A stretch of DNA of 64,000 nt from CAVSJA01 sp963728145. Lineage in GTDB: Bacteria > Bacteroidota > Bacteroidia > Chitinophagales > Chitinophagaceae. The notes beneath the pieces are model-generated. The model saw nothing but the letters and a program-made list of their open reading frames with translations, did not search any database and was not told the DNA's origin. The translations under genes were made by a program, and so were the position numbers. The stretch covers positions 434,001-498,000 of the forward strand of contig CAVSJA010000001.1 of NCBI GenBank assembly GCA_963728145.1, in the 5' to 3' direction. Below, in pieces: positions 46,174 to 54,791 of this stretch (its first letter is position 1; every line of letters starts with the position of its first letter).

Positions 46174-46204
46174 CCCGCCTGAATGATTCAGTCGGGCAGG
46201 CGGG
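46174..46204. repeat. Hairpin CCCGCCT...AGGCGGG after the TonB gene
   Basis: A 7-bp stem closing a 17-base loop that itself contains TGAAT/ATTCA. It lies 28 bases past the TonB stop (minus strand). No T-run follows. Confidence 0.65.
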
Positions 46205-46231
46205 ACGACTTTCAATAAAAATATGAAGCGA

Positions 46232-47134
46232 TTAATTTTTGAGTTTGAAATTAAACACAATGGTGCCGATAGATTCCTGGCCACTGCCATTGAACTTAAC
46301 CTGAATTGCCTTTCTTCTGGCTATTTCTTTATAGGAAGGATCAGAGCTTGTTGATCCACGAGGTTGATAGATTGCGGAGATCACCTTACCTGAAGCATCT
46401 ACCGTTATATCCATTGCGATCTTTGCGTTCTCATTGAATTCATCTTCGAAAGACGGTAAGCCAACTATTTTTCTTCCTTGTAGTCCTCTTGAAATTGTGA
46501 TCCCTGAATTTCCTCTTCCTCCAGGTCCGCTATAATTATTTGAATTTGGATTACCAGCAGGTCTTCCCTGATCGCCTGTGCCGCCGGCAATTCCCTGGTT
46601 ACCGCCTTTTTTATAAGAATCGGCTTCATTTCCTCCAGTGCCATCTCCACTCACTCCTTTAAAAACCGCTTTCGGTTTGGGTGCAGGGGGAGTAGGATTA
46701 TTTACAGGTGCAGGATTCTTAACAGGTGGGTTTTTTACAATATCCTTTTCAGGGACTTTTGTTGCCTCAGGCTTGGCCTTGGTTACGATTGGTTTCTTTA
46801 TTTCGGGCGCTTCAGGGTCCTTATCATCGGTTGCAATATCTTTTACTTCTTCCTCCTTTGCTATCGCAGTCTTCGGGCGAACATATGCCTGTTGATTGGA
46901 AGAAGAAGGCTGACCCGGCAAAAATGGTTGATCGTCGCCCATACCCAGATCACTATTCCCAAGATTCACTTCAATACCTTCTTCAATAGGAGGAGGGATA
47001 AGACTTGTGAGCGGCCAATTCCACAAATAAAAAAAGGCCAGTAATGTTCCTACTATCCCAATCGTATAAATCGTAGCCTTTTGGTTCTTTTTGGATTCAA
47101 ATTCGAAATCCACCATATTTATTGCATTGTTCAT
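46232..47134 (-). CDS. TonB-family energy transducer
   Basis: Inner-membrane anchored protein that couples the proton gradient to outer-membrane receptors. One N-terminal helix (about 20-42, ATIYTIGIVGTLLAFFYLWN), a long Pro/Lys/Glu periplasmic spacer (about 95-150), a Gly/Asn-rich stretch, and a C-terminal TonB-like domain (IAMDITVDASGKVISAIYQP ... KAIQVKF). ExbB/ExbD genes are not in the window. It probably energises receptors such as those at 6128 and 23024, though this cannot be shown. Confidence 0.82.
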   Translation of the reverse strand: MNNAINMVDFEFESKKNQKATIYTIGIVGTLLAFFYLWNWPLTSLIPPPIEEGIEVNLGNSDLGMGDDQPFLPGQPSSSNQQAYVRPKTAIAKEEEVKDIATDDKDPEAPEIKKPIVTKAKPEATKVPEKDIVKNPPVKNPAPVNNPTPPAPKPKAVFKGVSGDGTGGNEADSYKKGGNQGIAGGTGDQGRPAGNPNSNNYSGPGGRGNSGITISRGLQGRKIVGLPSFEDEFNENAKIAMDITVDASGKVISAIYQPRGSTSSDPSYKEIARRKAIQVKFNGSGQESIGTIVFNFKLKN

Positions 47135-47248
47135 ACGAAAGTAACCTGTTGGGTTTTACTGTGATAACGATTGTTTTCAACAGTTGTTATTAACGATGCA
47201 ATTAGCGTGCTACGTGTGTGTTCGGGGTTTTAGGAAATGTTAATTCTA

Positions 47249-47327
47249 AGAGGCCTCGGGCTGTGAGCTGCGAGCCACGAGCTATTTGCTTAAAGCTCAA
47301 GGCTCGCAGCTCATGGCTCAAAGCCTC
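47249..47327. repeat. Inverted repeat with GAGCTGCGAGCC words
   Basis: AGAGGC...GAGCTGCGAGCC...GAGCT on the left pairs with AGCTC...GGCTCGCAGCTC...GCCTCT on the right, with a short A/T loop (ATTTGCTTA). It ends exactly at the base before the SDR stop codon, between the SDR and TonB genes (both minus). Confidence 0.85.
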
Positions 47328-48065
47328 TCATATGATCCTCCGAAAAACATAAAAAGGCATCAATTTAAGCATCCACGCTATGAGGACCCAACGGCGGGTA
47401 ACATAGGCCTTTCGTTTTTTCCATTCGATCGCATGATAGATTTGCTTTACCGCTTTTCCGACTGGTGCAACCCAAAATACAAATCCCGCCTTTGCCGGTT
47501 TGGTTGCAACAAAACCCGCTTGAATATCGGTGACTGAGATGGGAATTCGTTCACCATCCGGGGTTCTGAGCCTTAAAGCTTTCATATGAAGTCCTTCCAT
47601 ATAAGTGCTCATAAAAGCTTTGCTCGCACTATAGGCTGGAGCTTCGCTATTCCCTCTGAGCGCTGCGATTGAAGAAATCGCCGCAATCTGACCATGACCC
47701 TGGGCTACGAAGTAATTGAAAGATTTATGTACAATACCAATAAATCCCTTCACATTGGTTTCATAAGTACATTTTTCAATTTCCCAGTTCAACTCTTTGC
47801 TCACATCTCCATAACCCGAACTATAGATTAACACATCCATTCCTCCCATTTTTTTAATAAGTGATTCCAGATGTTCAACTGCATTATCAGCTTGTACATC
47901 GAATGACTCAATAAAAACCTGGCTGGGGTATTTCTCATGAATTTGTTCGAGCAATTCTATTCTTCTGCCTGTAATACCTACATGACAACCCTTATTCAGG
48001 TAAACCATCGCTAATTCTTTTCCCATTCCGGACGTGGCACCGACAATGATAACTTTCTTAGTCAT
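47328..48065 (-). CDS. SDR family NAD(P)-dependent oxidoreductase
   Basis: Short-chain dehydrogenase/reductase. Cofactor motif GATSGMGKELA (9-19), the NNAG-like site replaced by YSSGYGD, and catalytic Ser/Tyr/Lys in ISSIAALRG and YSASKAF. A basic, hydrophobic C-terminus (AYVTRRWVLIAWMLKLMPFY) suggests membrane association. It overlaps the DMT gene by 4 bases (ATGA), so they are co-translated. Substrate unknown. Confidence 0.88.
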   Translation of the reverse strand: MTKKVIIVGATSGMGKELAMVYLNKGCHVGITGRRIELLEQIHEKYPSQVFIESFDVQADNAVEHLESLIKKMGGMDVLIYSSGYGDVSKELNWEIEKCTYETNVKGFIGIVHKSFNYFVAQGHGQIAAISSIAALRGNSEAPAYSASKAFMSTYMEGLHMKALRLRTPDGERIPISVTDIQAGFVATKPAKAGFVFWVAPVGKAVKQIYHAIEWKKRKAYVTRRWVLIAWMLKLMPFYVFRRII

Positions 48066-48931
48066 CTTTTTACCACTACACTTTTTTGAAGGTTTGCGAT
48101 CACCAATCCGCCTATCACGAGCAAGCCACTGATGATATGAATTGCTGTTATCTCTTCACCCAATAACCATACCGCTTCGAGTGTACTGAATACCGGAATC
48201 AAATTTCCAAACAAAGCAGTTCTCCCAGCGCCCAGTCTTCGGATCGCTTCATTCCAAAGCAAAAACGCAATCACCGAAGTACCTGCACCGAGATATAGTA
48301 TGATCAAAAAAAGCTGTGTATTCCATTTAACCGGTTCAGCGGTCCTTTGTTCCCAATAATAAGCGGGCAACAACAGCAGCGTGCCTATTGCAAATGTGAG
48401 AAACAGAAAATTTATTGGACTAATTGTCTTCGGTCGTCTTTTTGCAAAAATATTGTAGATCGCAAATGAAAGGGCAGCTCCAAGTATCCACCAATCGCCC
48501 GGAGAAAAATGAAACCCCCGTAGACGTTCCCAGCTTCCCTGCGATAATAGAAGTATGATCCCAATTATACAAATAGCTAACCCAACAATCCGAATTATGC
48601 TGATCCTTTCTTTCAAAAATATTGCTGCAAGAATGATCGACATCACAGGAGAAGATGTTGTTCCAATTAATGCAAGATTGATGGCTGGTGAATAGTGCCC
48701 GGCCACATAGACTAATGTATTGAAGAGTGTAATTCCAAATAGTGCAGACCAGAATAAAAAAGGAAGATTTGATTTGATTTCTTTTCTTTCTGCATAAAAG
48801 CTCTTAAGCGCAAATGGAGCGATAATAATAGTTGCGCAAAGCCATCTGAAAAAAGCAAGAGTGACCGGAGGAATATCATGGATCACTTTCCGGGCAACGA
48901 TGAAATTGCCAGACCAGACAATAGTAGCCAA
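48062..48931 (-). CDS. DMT-superfamily (EamA) transporter, 5' end disrupted
   Basis: Ten-helix inner-membrane exporter-like permease with two EamA halves (first WSGNFIVARKVIHDIPPVTL, second from about GDWWILGAALSFAIYNIFAKRR). The uninterrupted frame has only a TTG at 48931, which would cut off most of helix 1. Upstream bases still code for KQDKILIGISLAVLAT in the same frame, but a stop precedes them. An ATG at 48992 starts MTQSPL in another frame and would join if one base near 48969-48975 were extra. Substrate unknown. Confidence 0.85.
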   Translation of the reverse strand: MATIVWSGNFIVARKVIHDIPPVTLAFFRWLCATIIIAPFALKSFYAERKEIKSNLPFLFWSALFGITLFNTLVYVAGHYSPAINLALIGTTSSPVMSIILAAIFLKERISIIRIVGLAICIIGIILLLSQGSWERLRGFHFSPGDWWILGAALSFAIYNIFAKRRPKTISPINFLFLTFAIGTLLLLPAYYWEQRTAEPVKWNTQLFLIILYLGAGTSVIAFLLWNEAIRRLGAGRTALFGNLIPVFSTLEAVWLLGEEITAIHIISGLLVIGGLVIANLQKSVVVKR

Positions 48932-49003
48932 TACAGCCAGTGAAATACCAATTAGTATTTTGTCCTGTTTAATAGAGGGGTGATTGAGTCATCGAAGATA
49001 ACG

Positions 49004-49052
49004 GGCAATTGGCAATAGGCAATAGGCAAGAGGCAATGAGCAATGGGCAATA
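49004..49052. repeat. Seven tandem 7-mers (GGCAATA)
   Basis: Seven consecutive units GGCAATT, GGCAATA, GGCAATA, GGCAAGA, GGCAATG, AGCAATG, GGCAATA between the DMT gene's upstream ATG and the MFS stop. No inverted arm. Confidence 0.88.
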
Positions 49053-49070
49053 GAAAATCCGGGCTAACTG

Positions 49071-50270
49071 TTATTGGCTTTTTATCAGCCTGAACATTGA
49101 AATGAGACCCAAGAGTGGTCCGATGGCGAGAATTATAAAAATGTATTTGGGTTGAGATGAATTTTTGAGAATGAAATTTAGAAGATAGATACTTCCTATA
49201 GTTATTGCGAATCCAACGCTGATTACAAAAGTCATCGCCGTTCCGCGGTTTTCCTGTACAGCAGTTTGAGCGACTAGTGAAGAGAACTGGGGCGAATCTG
49301 CAGTAACTGCGATGCCCCAAACCAACATAAATACAAGAAAGAGTGGTTTTGAAAAATCAAACGCGATAAAGGATAGTAAACAACAAAGTCCGGATATCAG
49401 CAAAGCAAAAAAAGCAACCCTGGCGCTACCAATTTTCAATGACAAATATCCTCCAACTATACAACTCAAGCCACCAATTCCAATAACAATAAATGACCAG
49501 ATCGTTGTGTTGCTTAGAATTTGATTGTAATCCGAATAGACCTGCAAAATGATTGGAACGAATGCCCAGAATGCATATAGCTCCCACATATGACCGAAAT
49601 ATCCAAAGGCAGCAGCTCGAAAATCCTTTGATCGAAATACCTGTATGATGGCTTTGGGATGAAATGCATTTCCCTTCTTGCGATAAGGACCTTCCGGTAT
49701 GAAAAAATAGACAAGGACTCCCCCAAGCGCCGCAATGGACGAAGTGAAGATGATTACCCATTTCCAATCCAAATGGAGCGTACTCGCTTTCAATAAATAA
49801 GGAAATGCTGTTCCGAAAACCAAAGAACCGACCAGCCATCCTAACGCTTTTCCCAATCCTTTCTCATACCAATCGGCAGCGATCTTCATTCCCACAGGAT
49901 AAATACCGGCAAGAAAAAATCCCGTAAGGAACCGAAGCAACAATAGCATAAATGAATTATCAGCGCACCATAAGATCGAAAGATTGCTAGCCGCAGCGAT
50001 GATTGATGAAATAAGAAATACAGTGGAAGGATGGAAACGATCAACAATGGTCAATAGTGCAAATGCAAGTGTTCCGCTGATAAATCCGAATTGCACCATT
50101 GCTGTTATATTCGCCAGTGATGCGGAATCAGCACCTGATTGGATATCTCCAATTATTGCATTGCCTGCAAACCATAATGAAGTTCCTGCAAATTGGGACA
50201 AAACAATTAGAGGGAGGATGTGTTTTGTTGAAAGGGTTGACAAAGTTGACAAGGTTGACAAGGTTGACAA
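49071..50270 (-). CDS. MFS transporter whose N-terminus is encoded by a repeat arm
   Basis: 12-helix major facilitator, with helix 1 HILPLIVLSQFAGTSLWFAG and the motif ADWYEKGLGKALGW. The substrate is unknown; the general pattern resembles the CynX/NimT-type carriers. The frame has no ATG near its beginning. The candidate starts are TTG codons at 50270, 50261, 50252 and 50243, all inside the tandem GGTTGACAA repeat, so the predicted N-terminus reads STLSTLSTLSTLST. The repeat appears to have replaced the native 5' end. Confidence 0.82.
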   Translation of the reverse strand: MSTLSTLSTLSTLSTKHILPLIVLSQFAGTSLWFAGNAIIGDIQSGADSASLANITAMVQFGFISGTLAFALLTIVDRFHPSTVFLISSIIAAASNLSILWCADNSFMLLLLRFLTGFFLAGIYPVGMKIAADWYEKGLGKALGWLVGSLVFGTAFPYLLKASTLHLDWKWVIIFTSSIAALGGVLVYFFIPEGPYRKKGNAFHPKAIIQVFRSKDFRAAAFGYFGHMWELYAFWAFVPIILQVYSDYNQILSNTTIWSFIVIGIGGLSCIVGGYLSLKIGSARVAFFALLISGLCCLLSFIAFDFSKPLFLVFMLVWGIAVTADSPQFSSLVAQTAVQENRGTAMTFVISVGFAITIGSIYLLNFILKNSSQPKYIFIILAIGPLLGLISMFRLIKSQ

Positions 50271-50402
50271 AGTTGATAAGTTAACAAGGATAAGAATAAG
50301 GAACCTTTAAAGTATGACATTCGTTCTTCCTTATTATTTCGGTCCCTTTCCTTGTCAACTTGTCAACCTCCTCATGAAAATGGGGATCAACCTGTCAACC
50401 TA
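50227..50402. repeat. Inverted repeat with GGTTGACAA arms (family A, copy 2)
   Basis: Left arm 50227-50285 has five 9-base GGTTGACAA/AGTTGACAA units plus TTGATAAGTTAAC; right arm 50351-50402 has CTTGTCAACTTGTCAACC and ATCAACCTGTCAACC. The left arm lies in the MFS 5' end, the right arm runs into the radical SAM stop codon (50400-50402). Confidence 0.88.
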
Positions 50403-51698
50403 ATGAGCGAAATCCATCTCAAAATTTCCTTTGATCCTTTCCGAAGGAGGATTAAAGTAACCAAATTTTAATTCTGGAAATTCTTCACGTATCAATTCCA
50501 TCACCTGTTTGATGCCGAGTATTTCACCGGTTTCATAAACACCAATCTTCCCTAGATACCAATCAGGATCAATATTGAAATTTCTCCACTGGATCATTTT
50601 CAAACCAGTTTCCTTAATCAATTTTCGCAAGGCTTCATATTCTTCAACGCTATCCGTCATTCCGGGAAATGCGAAATAATTAATGCTCGTCCAACCCCCA
50701 TACGAATTCACCACTCTCAGACTTTCCACGATGTCTTCAAACACATAATTATTGGGGCGATAATACGCTTCATAGATATTCTTCCTTGCGGAGTTTGTAC
50801 TTACGCGTATTGAATTGAGTCCGACTTCGCACAATGCCCGGACCCATTCTGGTTTGGATCCGTTCGTATTAATATTGATGCTGCCTTTATCGGTATGCTT
50901 TCTTATTTCAATTATCGCTTCGCGCAATGTTTCCCACATGAGCAATGGCTCGCCTTCACAACCCTGTCCGAAACTGACGATCGGGTAGGGCGCCGTTTCT
51001 AAATGCGGCACGGTGAATTCAACAATTTCTTCTGCAGAAGGTTTGAATGTAAGTCGGTCTTGTGTAGACGTTATGGATTCTTCCTGGGGCTGAAAAGAAA
51101 TACAGCCGATGCAATTCGCATTACAGGCAGGTGAGCTGGGAACCGGGCATTCCCATCTTCCGATAAAATAATTTCTTGCAGCCGGGCAATGATAAGTGAG
51201 ACAACAATTCTCAGCCAGGTGTTTTACCAATCGATTCTGCGGATAGGCCTTCATCAATCTTTCAACGCCATGCTTAATCGCATCTTCCTTATAACCCTTG
51301 CTTTCCTGGCGGATATCCTGTTCAATTCGCATTGCAGGAACAAAGAACTCATCATTGATCCATCCGGCAGCAGTATAGCAGAATAATGGAAGAGTAGGAG
51401 AATCGTGGCCAGTTTCATATGCTGCTAAATACAATCCTGTATGTGCTGGCGGAATGAATGCTGCGACAGCCCAGCCCCTGGTACACAAACGCATTTCGCC
51501 TGTCTTCACATCTATCCCAATGGCACGACGGCCGGGAAGTTCATAGAGACTTCCACCCTCCGGCAACACGATCCAGTCTTCAACAGGAAGAGGCATGGCA
51601 TCCCAGCCACTACGGCCGGTTGCGTACAGAGTGGTATCCTCGAAAATGTTTCCCTTGCCGTCCGAGTAAAGTAAATATGGGGAATGCTTTAACACCAC
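50400..51698 (-). CDS. Radical SAM protein of unknown function
   Basis: 432 residues. The radical SAM cluster motif is CNANCIGC within VPSSPACNANCIGCISFQP at about 190-208, preceded by cysteines CCLTYHCPAA that may hold another cluster. It is followed by VSFGQGCEGEPLLMWETLRE, which resembles the SAM-binding region. No named family recognised. It is cytoplasmic and same-strand with the MFS gene; its stop lies in a repeat arm. Confidence 0.85.
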   Translation of the reverse strand: MVLKHSPYLLYSDGKGNIFEDTTLYATGRSGWDAMPLPVEDWIVLPEGGSLYELPGRRAIGIDVKTGEMRLCTRGWAVAAFIPPAHTGLYLAAYETGHDSPTLPLFCYTAAGWINDEFFVPAMRIEQDIRQESKGYKEDAIKHGVERLMKAYPQNRLVKHLAENCCLTYHCPAARNYFIGRWECPVPSSPACNANCIGCISFQPQEESITSTQDRLTFKPSAEEIVEFTVPHLETAPYPIVSFGQGCEGEPLLMWETLREAIIEIRKHTDKGSININTNGSKPEWVRALCEVGLNSIRVSTNSARKNIYEAYYRPNNYVFEDIVESLRVVNSYGGWTSINYFAFPGMTDSVEEYEALRKLIKETGLKMIQWRNFNIDPDWYLGKIGVYETGEILGIKQVMELIREEFPELKFGYFNPPSERIKGNFEMDFAH

Positions 51699-51705
51699 GC
51701 AAATA

Positions 51706-51862
51706 TACCCCCTGTCCCCCTAAAGGGGGAACTTAGGTCAACCATTTAAATTAATAACAGAGACTTCGTTTGATGAATTATTCTACCAGAGAATTAGTGA
51801 GGAATGATAGAGTTTAATAAAACTGATTGACCTGGATTCCCCCTTTAGGGGGTCAGGGGGTG
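51706..51862. repeat. Inverted repeat with CCCCCTAAAGGGGG arms
   Basis: Left arm 51706-51744 and right arm 51823-51862 are near-complementary over about 39 bases; each also holds its own palindrome CCCCCTAAAGGGGG or CCCCCTTTAGGGGG. The right arm includes the stop codon and last two codons (Thr-Pro) of the next gene. The 79-base loop has no other feature. Confidence 0.88.
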
Positions 51863-52449
51863 TAATATCTACAAAACTCCCTGATCTGCTCCATATCATT
51901 GTCATCCATCGTATCCTGAAGTTCAAAATGATAGGACTTGTTGAGTGAAGTATTAATTGTGATTGTGCGATAGTCTGCTTTTATTCCTTCGATTTGCGAC
52001 CAGATAAAGAATTTGCTTTCGGGAAGCGCGGGAATTGTGATGCCTGTATGATGGATCGCCACATATTCTTCATCATTAATCTTTCTCTCACAATAGAAAA
52101 GATAGATGTAGGCGATGCTTAATATGGCGTGAATGATTCCAACGGTCCAGCTTGACCGAAACAACATTTCCACTCCAATGCCAAGGAAGAAGATGAATTC
52201 AATAAACCGGAAAAACAGGTTGACCTTCGGCATATCGGTCAAGAGATTCCTGACCGCAAAAACCAGGATCAAAATGTCCAGGGCGATCAAAATAAGGCAA
52301 CCGAGATAAATTGGATTAGCATCTGAATTCCCAAAATGGGTAATCGCATGTGTCAGGATTAAACCAGCTGCTGCAAGGTGCAAAACACGTCCACTTCTTT
52401 TAAGGGTCCTGAATGCGGGATGAACAATTGGAAGAGAAACTGGGTTCAT
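51853..52449 (-). CDS. Small membrane protein, unknown function
   Basis: 198 residues with about four hydrophobic helices (for example GLILTHAITHFGNS, YLGCLILIALDILILVFAVR) and a soluble C-terminal domain of about 65 residues (IPALPESKFFIWSQIEGIKADY), resembling a PH-like domain after helices. No family recognised. The next upstream gene encodes a similar-size protein, and both lie on one strand. Confidence 0.7.
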   Translation of the reverse strand: MNPVSLPIVHPAFRTLKRSGRVLHLAAAGLILTHAITHFGNSDANPIYLGCLILIALDILILVFAVRNLLTDMPKVNLFFRFIEFIFFLGIGVEMLFRSSWTVGIIHAILSIAYIYLFYCERKINDEEYVAIHHTGITIPALPESKFFIWSQIEGIKADYRTITINTSLNKSYHFELQDTMDDNDMEQIREFCRYYTP

Positions 52450-52517
52450 ACAGCACAGTTTGGTTAGTTGGTAGATGCTTCACTTCCGGATTTCCATAAA
52501 ATTTCATCCCAAAAAGT

Positions 52518-53084
52518 TTAAGCCGTTTCCCAGGATGCCAGCTGTTCCCTGCAATACCGGTTGAATTCCTCCTCAAGTGCATCATCTTCCTCATCATCTT
52601 CGACTTCTCTTTGGATGATCTTATTGTTGTTGAAATCTATGGTGAGTATTCCATCCTTCAACACTACATTTGAAAGCTCGGACCATTGAACTCTTTTCTT
52701 AAAGAGGGAATTAATCAGGATCTCTTTATCTGAGAATCCTATCTCGACTTGTTTCTTGGCTTGATATTCTAAAAGTGAGAGAGCTATAAAAGCAAAAGCG
52801 ATCGCTTGAAAATAAGGCATTTTCAACCAAACCAACGCGGCAATAAGCAATCCATACTTAAAATAGGTTTTCCGCTTCTTAATTATTCCAAAATAAAAAT
52901 TCCAGGTCAGGACGCCGACGATAAAGACTGATCCGGCCAGGTATGCAAAGGAAACGCTGCCGGCAATCATCATTTCTTTTACAAAGAAGAAAAGGGAGAC
53001 GAGCAGGAGCAGGGATCCAATTATATCGATATAACGTGCATTTTGGTTCTTCAACGTTACCACATATGGATAAACAATGGCCAT
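52518..53084 (-). CDS. Small membrane protein, unknown function
   Basis: 188 residues with an N-terminal soluble start (YPYVVTLKNQNARYID), about four helices (IIGSLLLLVSLFFFV, FAYLAGSVFIVGVLTWNFYF, then about 85-105), and a C-terminal domain (VQWSELSNVVLKDGILTIDF) ending acidic with EDDEEDDALEEEFN. The pattern is like the neighbour at 51853: helices, then a domain in which a KRVQWSELSNVVLKDG-type strand sets a membrane-linked PH-like fold. The two may be paralogues. Function unknown. Confidence 0.7.
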   Translation of the reverse strand: MAIVYPYVVTLKNQNARYIDIIGSLLLLVSLFFFVKEMMIAGSVSFAYLAGSVFIVGVLTWNFYFGIIKKRKTYFKYGLLIAALVWLKMPYFQAIAFAFIALSLLEYQAKKQVEIGFSDKEILINSLFKKRVQWSELSNVVLKDGILTIDFNNNKIIQREVEDDEEDDALEEEFNRYCREQLASWETA

Positions 53085-53097
53085 CTCCAGGAAGATT

Positions 53098-54138
53098 TTA
53101 ATTACTTGCTACCAGAAAATTACAGAGTTTGAATAAAACGCGGGCGCCAACATTGGAATCGAAGTCAGTGTCGCCAACTCCAACTTCGGTAAGATCGAAT
53201 CCGATTATCTTTCGACCGCTCTGGAGCATTCGCTTAATGAGATAATAAACCTGTTCAGCATCAAAACCTCCGGGTACAGGAGTACCAGTTGCAGGACATA
53301 GTTTCGGATCCAAACCATCGATATCAAAACTGATCACCACATTTTGAGGGAGATGATTGACAATCTCATCAGCAATTTGTTTCCAGGTCTGTCCTTCGAA
53401 TAGTCGTTCATTGATCTCTTTATCGAAATATGTAACAATTCTTTCATTTCCCTGGCTGATGATATCCCACTCATCCTGGGAATAATCCCGGATGCCCACC
53501 TGAACGATCTTACCTATTTCAGGAATTTCATTCAACGCATTGTACATGATACTGGCATGACTATACACAAAATTTTCGTAAGACTTCCTGAGATCACAAT
53601 GCGCATCGATTTGTAGAATACCAAAAGTAGAGTGCTTTTCAGCAATCGCCTTGAAATACCCCAACGAAACGCTGTGATCCCCTCCAAGCAAGGCAACCAG
53701 TTTACCTTTTTGAAGCAATGCGCTCGCCTGTTCGTAGACCCAATTGTTCATTAACACACTTCCTTCATTAATCTCCTTTAGCGATTTGCTCATGAACTGG
53801 TTATTCTCGACCTGTTCACCTTTAGAAATATAATCGATATAGAGTTCAGCTTCTTTGCGGAGGTAGTCGCTTTTCATAAGGATCTTGCGATCGGGTGCAC
53901 GCAGAAAAAATCCCTGGCGCCAGGCATTATTCATGTCTGCATCGAAAAGATCAACCTGTAAAGCTGCTTTGAAAATATGATCGATGGCGCGTGCTGTTCC
54001 TGCATTATAACTAACGGTAACTTCCCAGGGAACGGATACAATCACTAAGCGTGCATCGTCTTCGCTGAAGGGTAAACCGAATATATTATTATCAGGATTG
54101 CTCGCATCATTAGGGTTAAATTGAGAAAGGTCAGCCAT
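53098..54138 (-). CDS. Arginase/agmatinase/formimidoylglutamase family enzyme
   Basis: Binuclear manganese hydrolase of the ureohydrolase fold. All four metal motifs are present: GGDHSV, DAHCDLR, SFDIDGLDP and the C-terminal DLTEVG. In this Bacteroidota subgroup the substrate is uncertain (arginine, agmatine or formimidoyl-glutamate); no hut gene is nearby. Length 346. The gene ends 13 bases before the small membrane protein, so it may lead that run. Confidence 0.88.
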   Translation of the reverse strand: MADLSQFNPNDASNPDNNIFGLPFSEDDARLVIVSVPWEVTVSYNAGTARAIDHIFKAALQVDLFDADMNNAWRQGFFLRAPDRKILMKSDYLRKEAELYIDYISKGEQVENNQFMSKSLKEINEGSVLMNNWVYEQASALLQKGKLVALLGGDHSVSLGYFKAIAEKHSTFGILQIDAHCDLRKSYENFVYSHASIMYNALNEIPEIGKIVQVGIRDYSQDEWDIISQGNERIVTYFDKEINERLFEGQTWKQIADEIVNHLPQNVVISFDIDGLDPKLCPATGTPVPGGFDAEQVYYLIKRMLQSGRKIIGFDLTEVGVGDTDFDSNVGARVLFKLCNFLVASN

Positions 54139-54362
54139 GTCCGTGCTTTAAAAAATGCCGTGCAAGTTAGCACAGTACTGCTTAGAGCCAAAAAAACTTT
54201 AAAAGGGTTACATCCCGAATCGTTAAAGCTTTGTTATTGATAGATTAGCATAACCAGTCGGAATTCCCATTCAGGAATTCAATGATAAAAATCAGGCCGG
54301 TTGCTCATTATTGTCTGCTTACTGAGAGTTTTTTGACATAATTTTGGCGTGAATTCGTAGAA

Positions 54363-54785
54363 ATGAAAAGATCACATATAATAATCCTTGTTTGCATTGC
54401 GGCAGGTATCATGATCCTGCTGAGTTTTATGGGAGACCTTTCGACTTATGAAACCCTTGAATCGGCAAGAAAGAAACAGGGAAAAACCGTAACGATCATC
54501 ACAAAACTCGATAAATCCTATTCTAACCCGATCGAATACGATCCCCTCAAGAACCCAAATCTTACTACATTCTATGTAATCGATACGCTTGGGAACAAAG
54601 CGAAAGTGAAATACTATTTCGAAAAGCCGATGGATATGGAGAAGAGTGATCGTATCGTATTGAAAGGCAAAATGAAGGGAGACGTATTTGAAATTACCAG
54701 TAAGGACGGGATCCTCATCAAATGCCCCTCAAAATACAAGGATGATCCCAAAGCCGCGTCAAATAACCTCAGTCAAAACCAGTAA
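54363..54785 (+). CDS. ccmE: Cytochrome c maturation heme chaperone CcmE, Cys type
   Basis: Single-pass periplasmic heme chaperone (helix about 4-22) that hands heme to the CcmF lyase. The usual heme His in the H-x3-Y motif is replaced by Cys: IKCPSKY has C121 and Y125, the CxxxY variant known in some bacteria and archaea. It ends 6 bases before ccmF. Length 140. Confidence 0.88.
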   Translation: MKRSHIIILVCIAAGIMILLSFMGDLSTYETLESARKKQGKTVTIITKLDKSYSNPIEYDPLKNPNLTTFYVIDTLGNKAKVKYYFEKPMDMEKSDRIVLKGKMKGDVFEITSKDGILIKCPSKYKDDPKAASNNLSQNQ

Positions 54786-54791
54786 TTAGGG

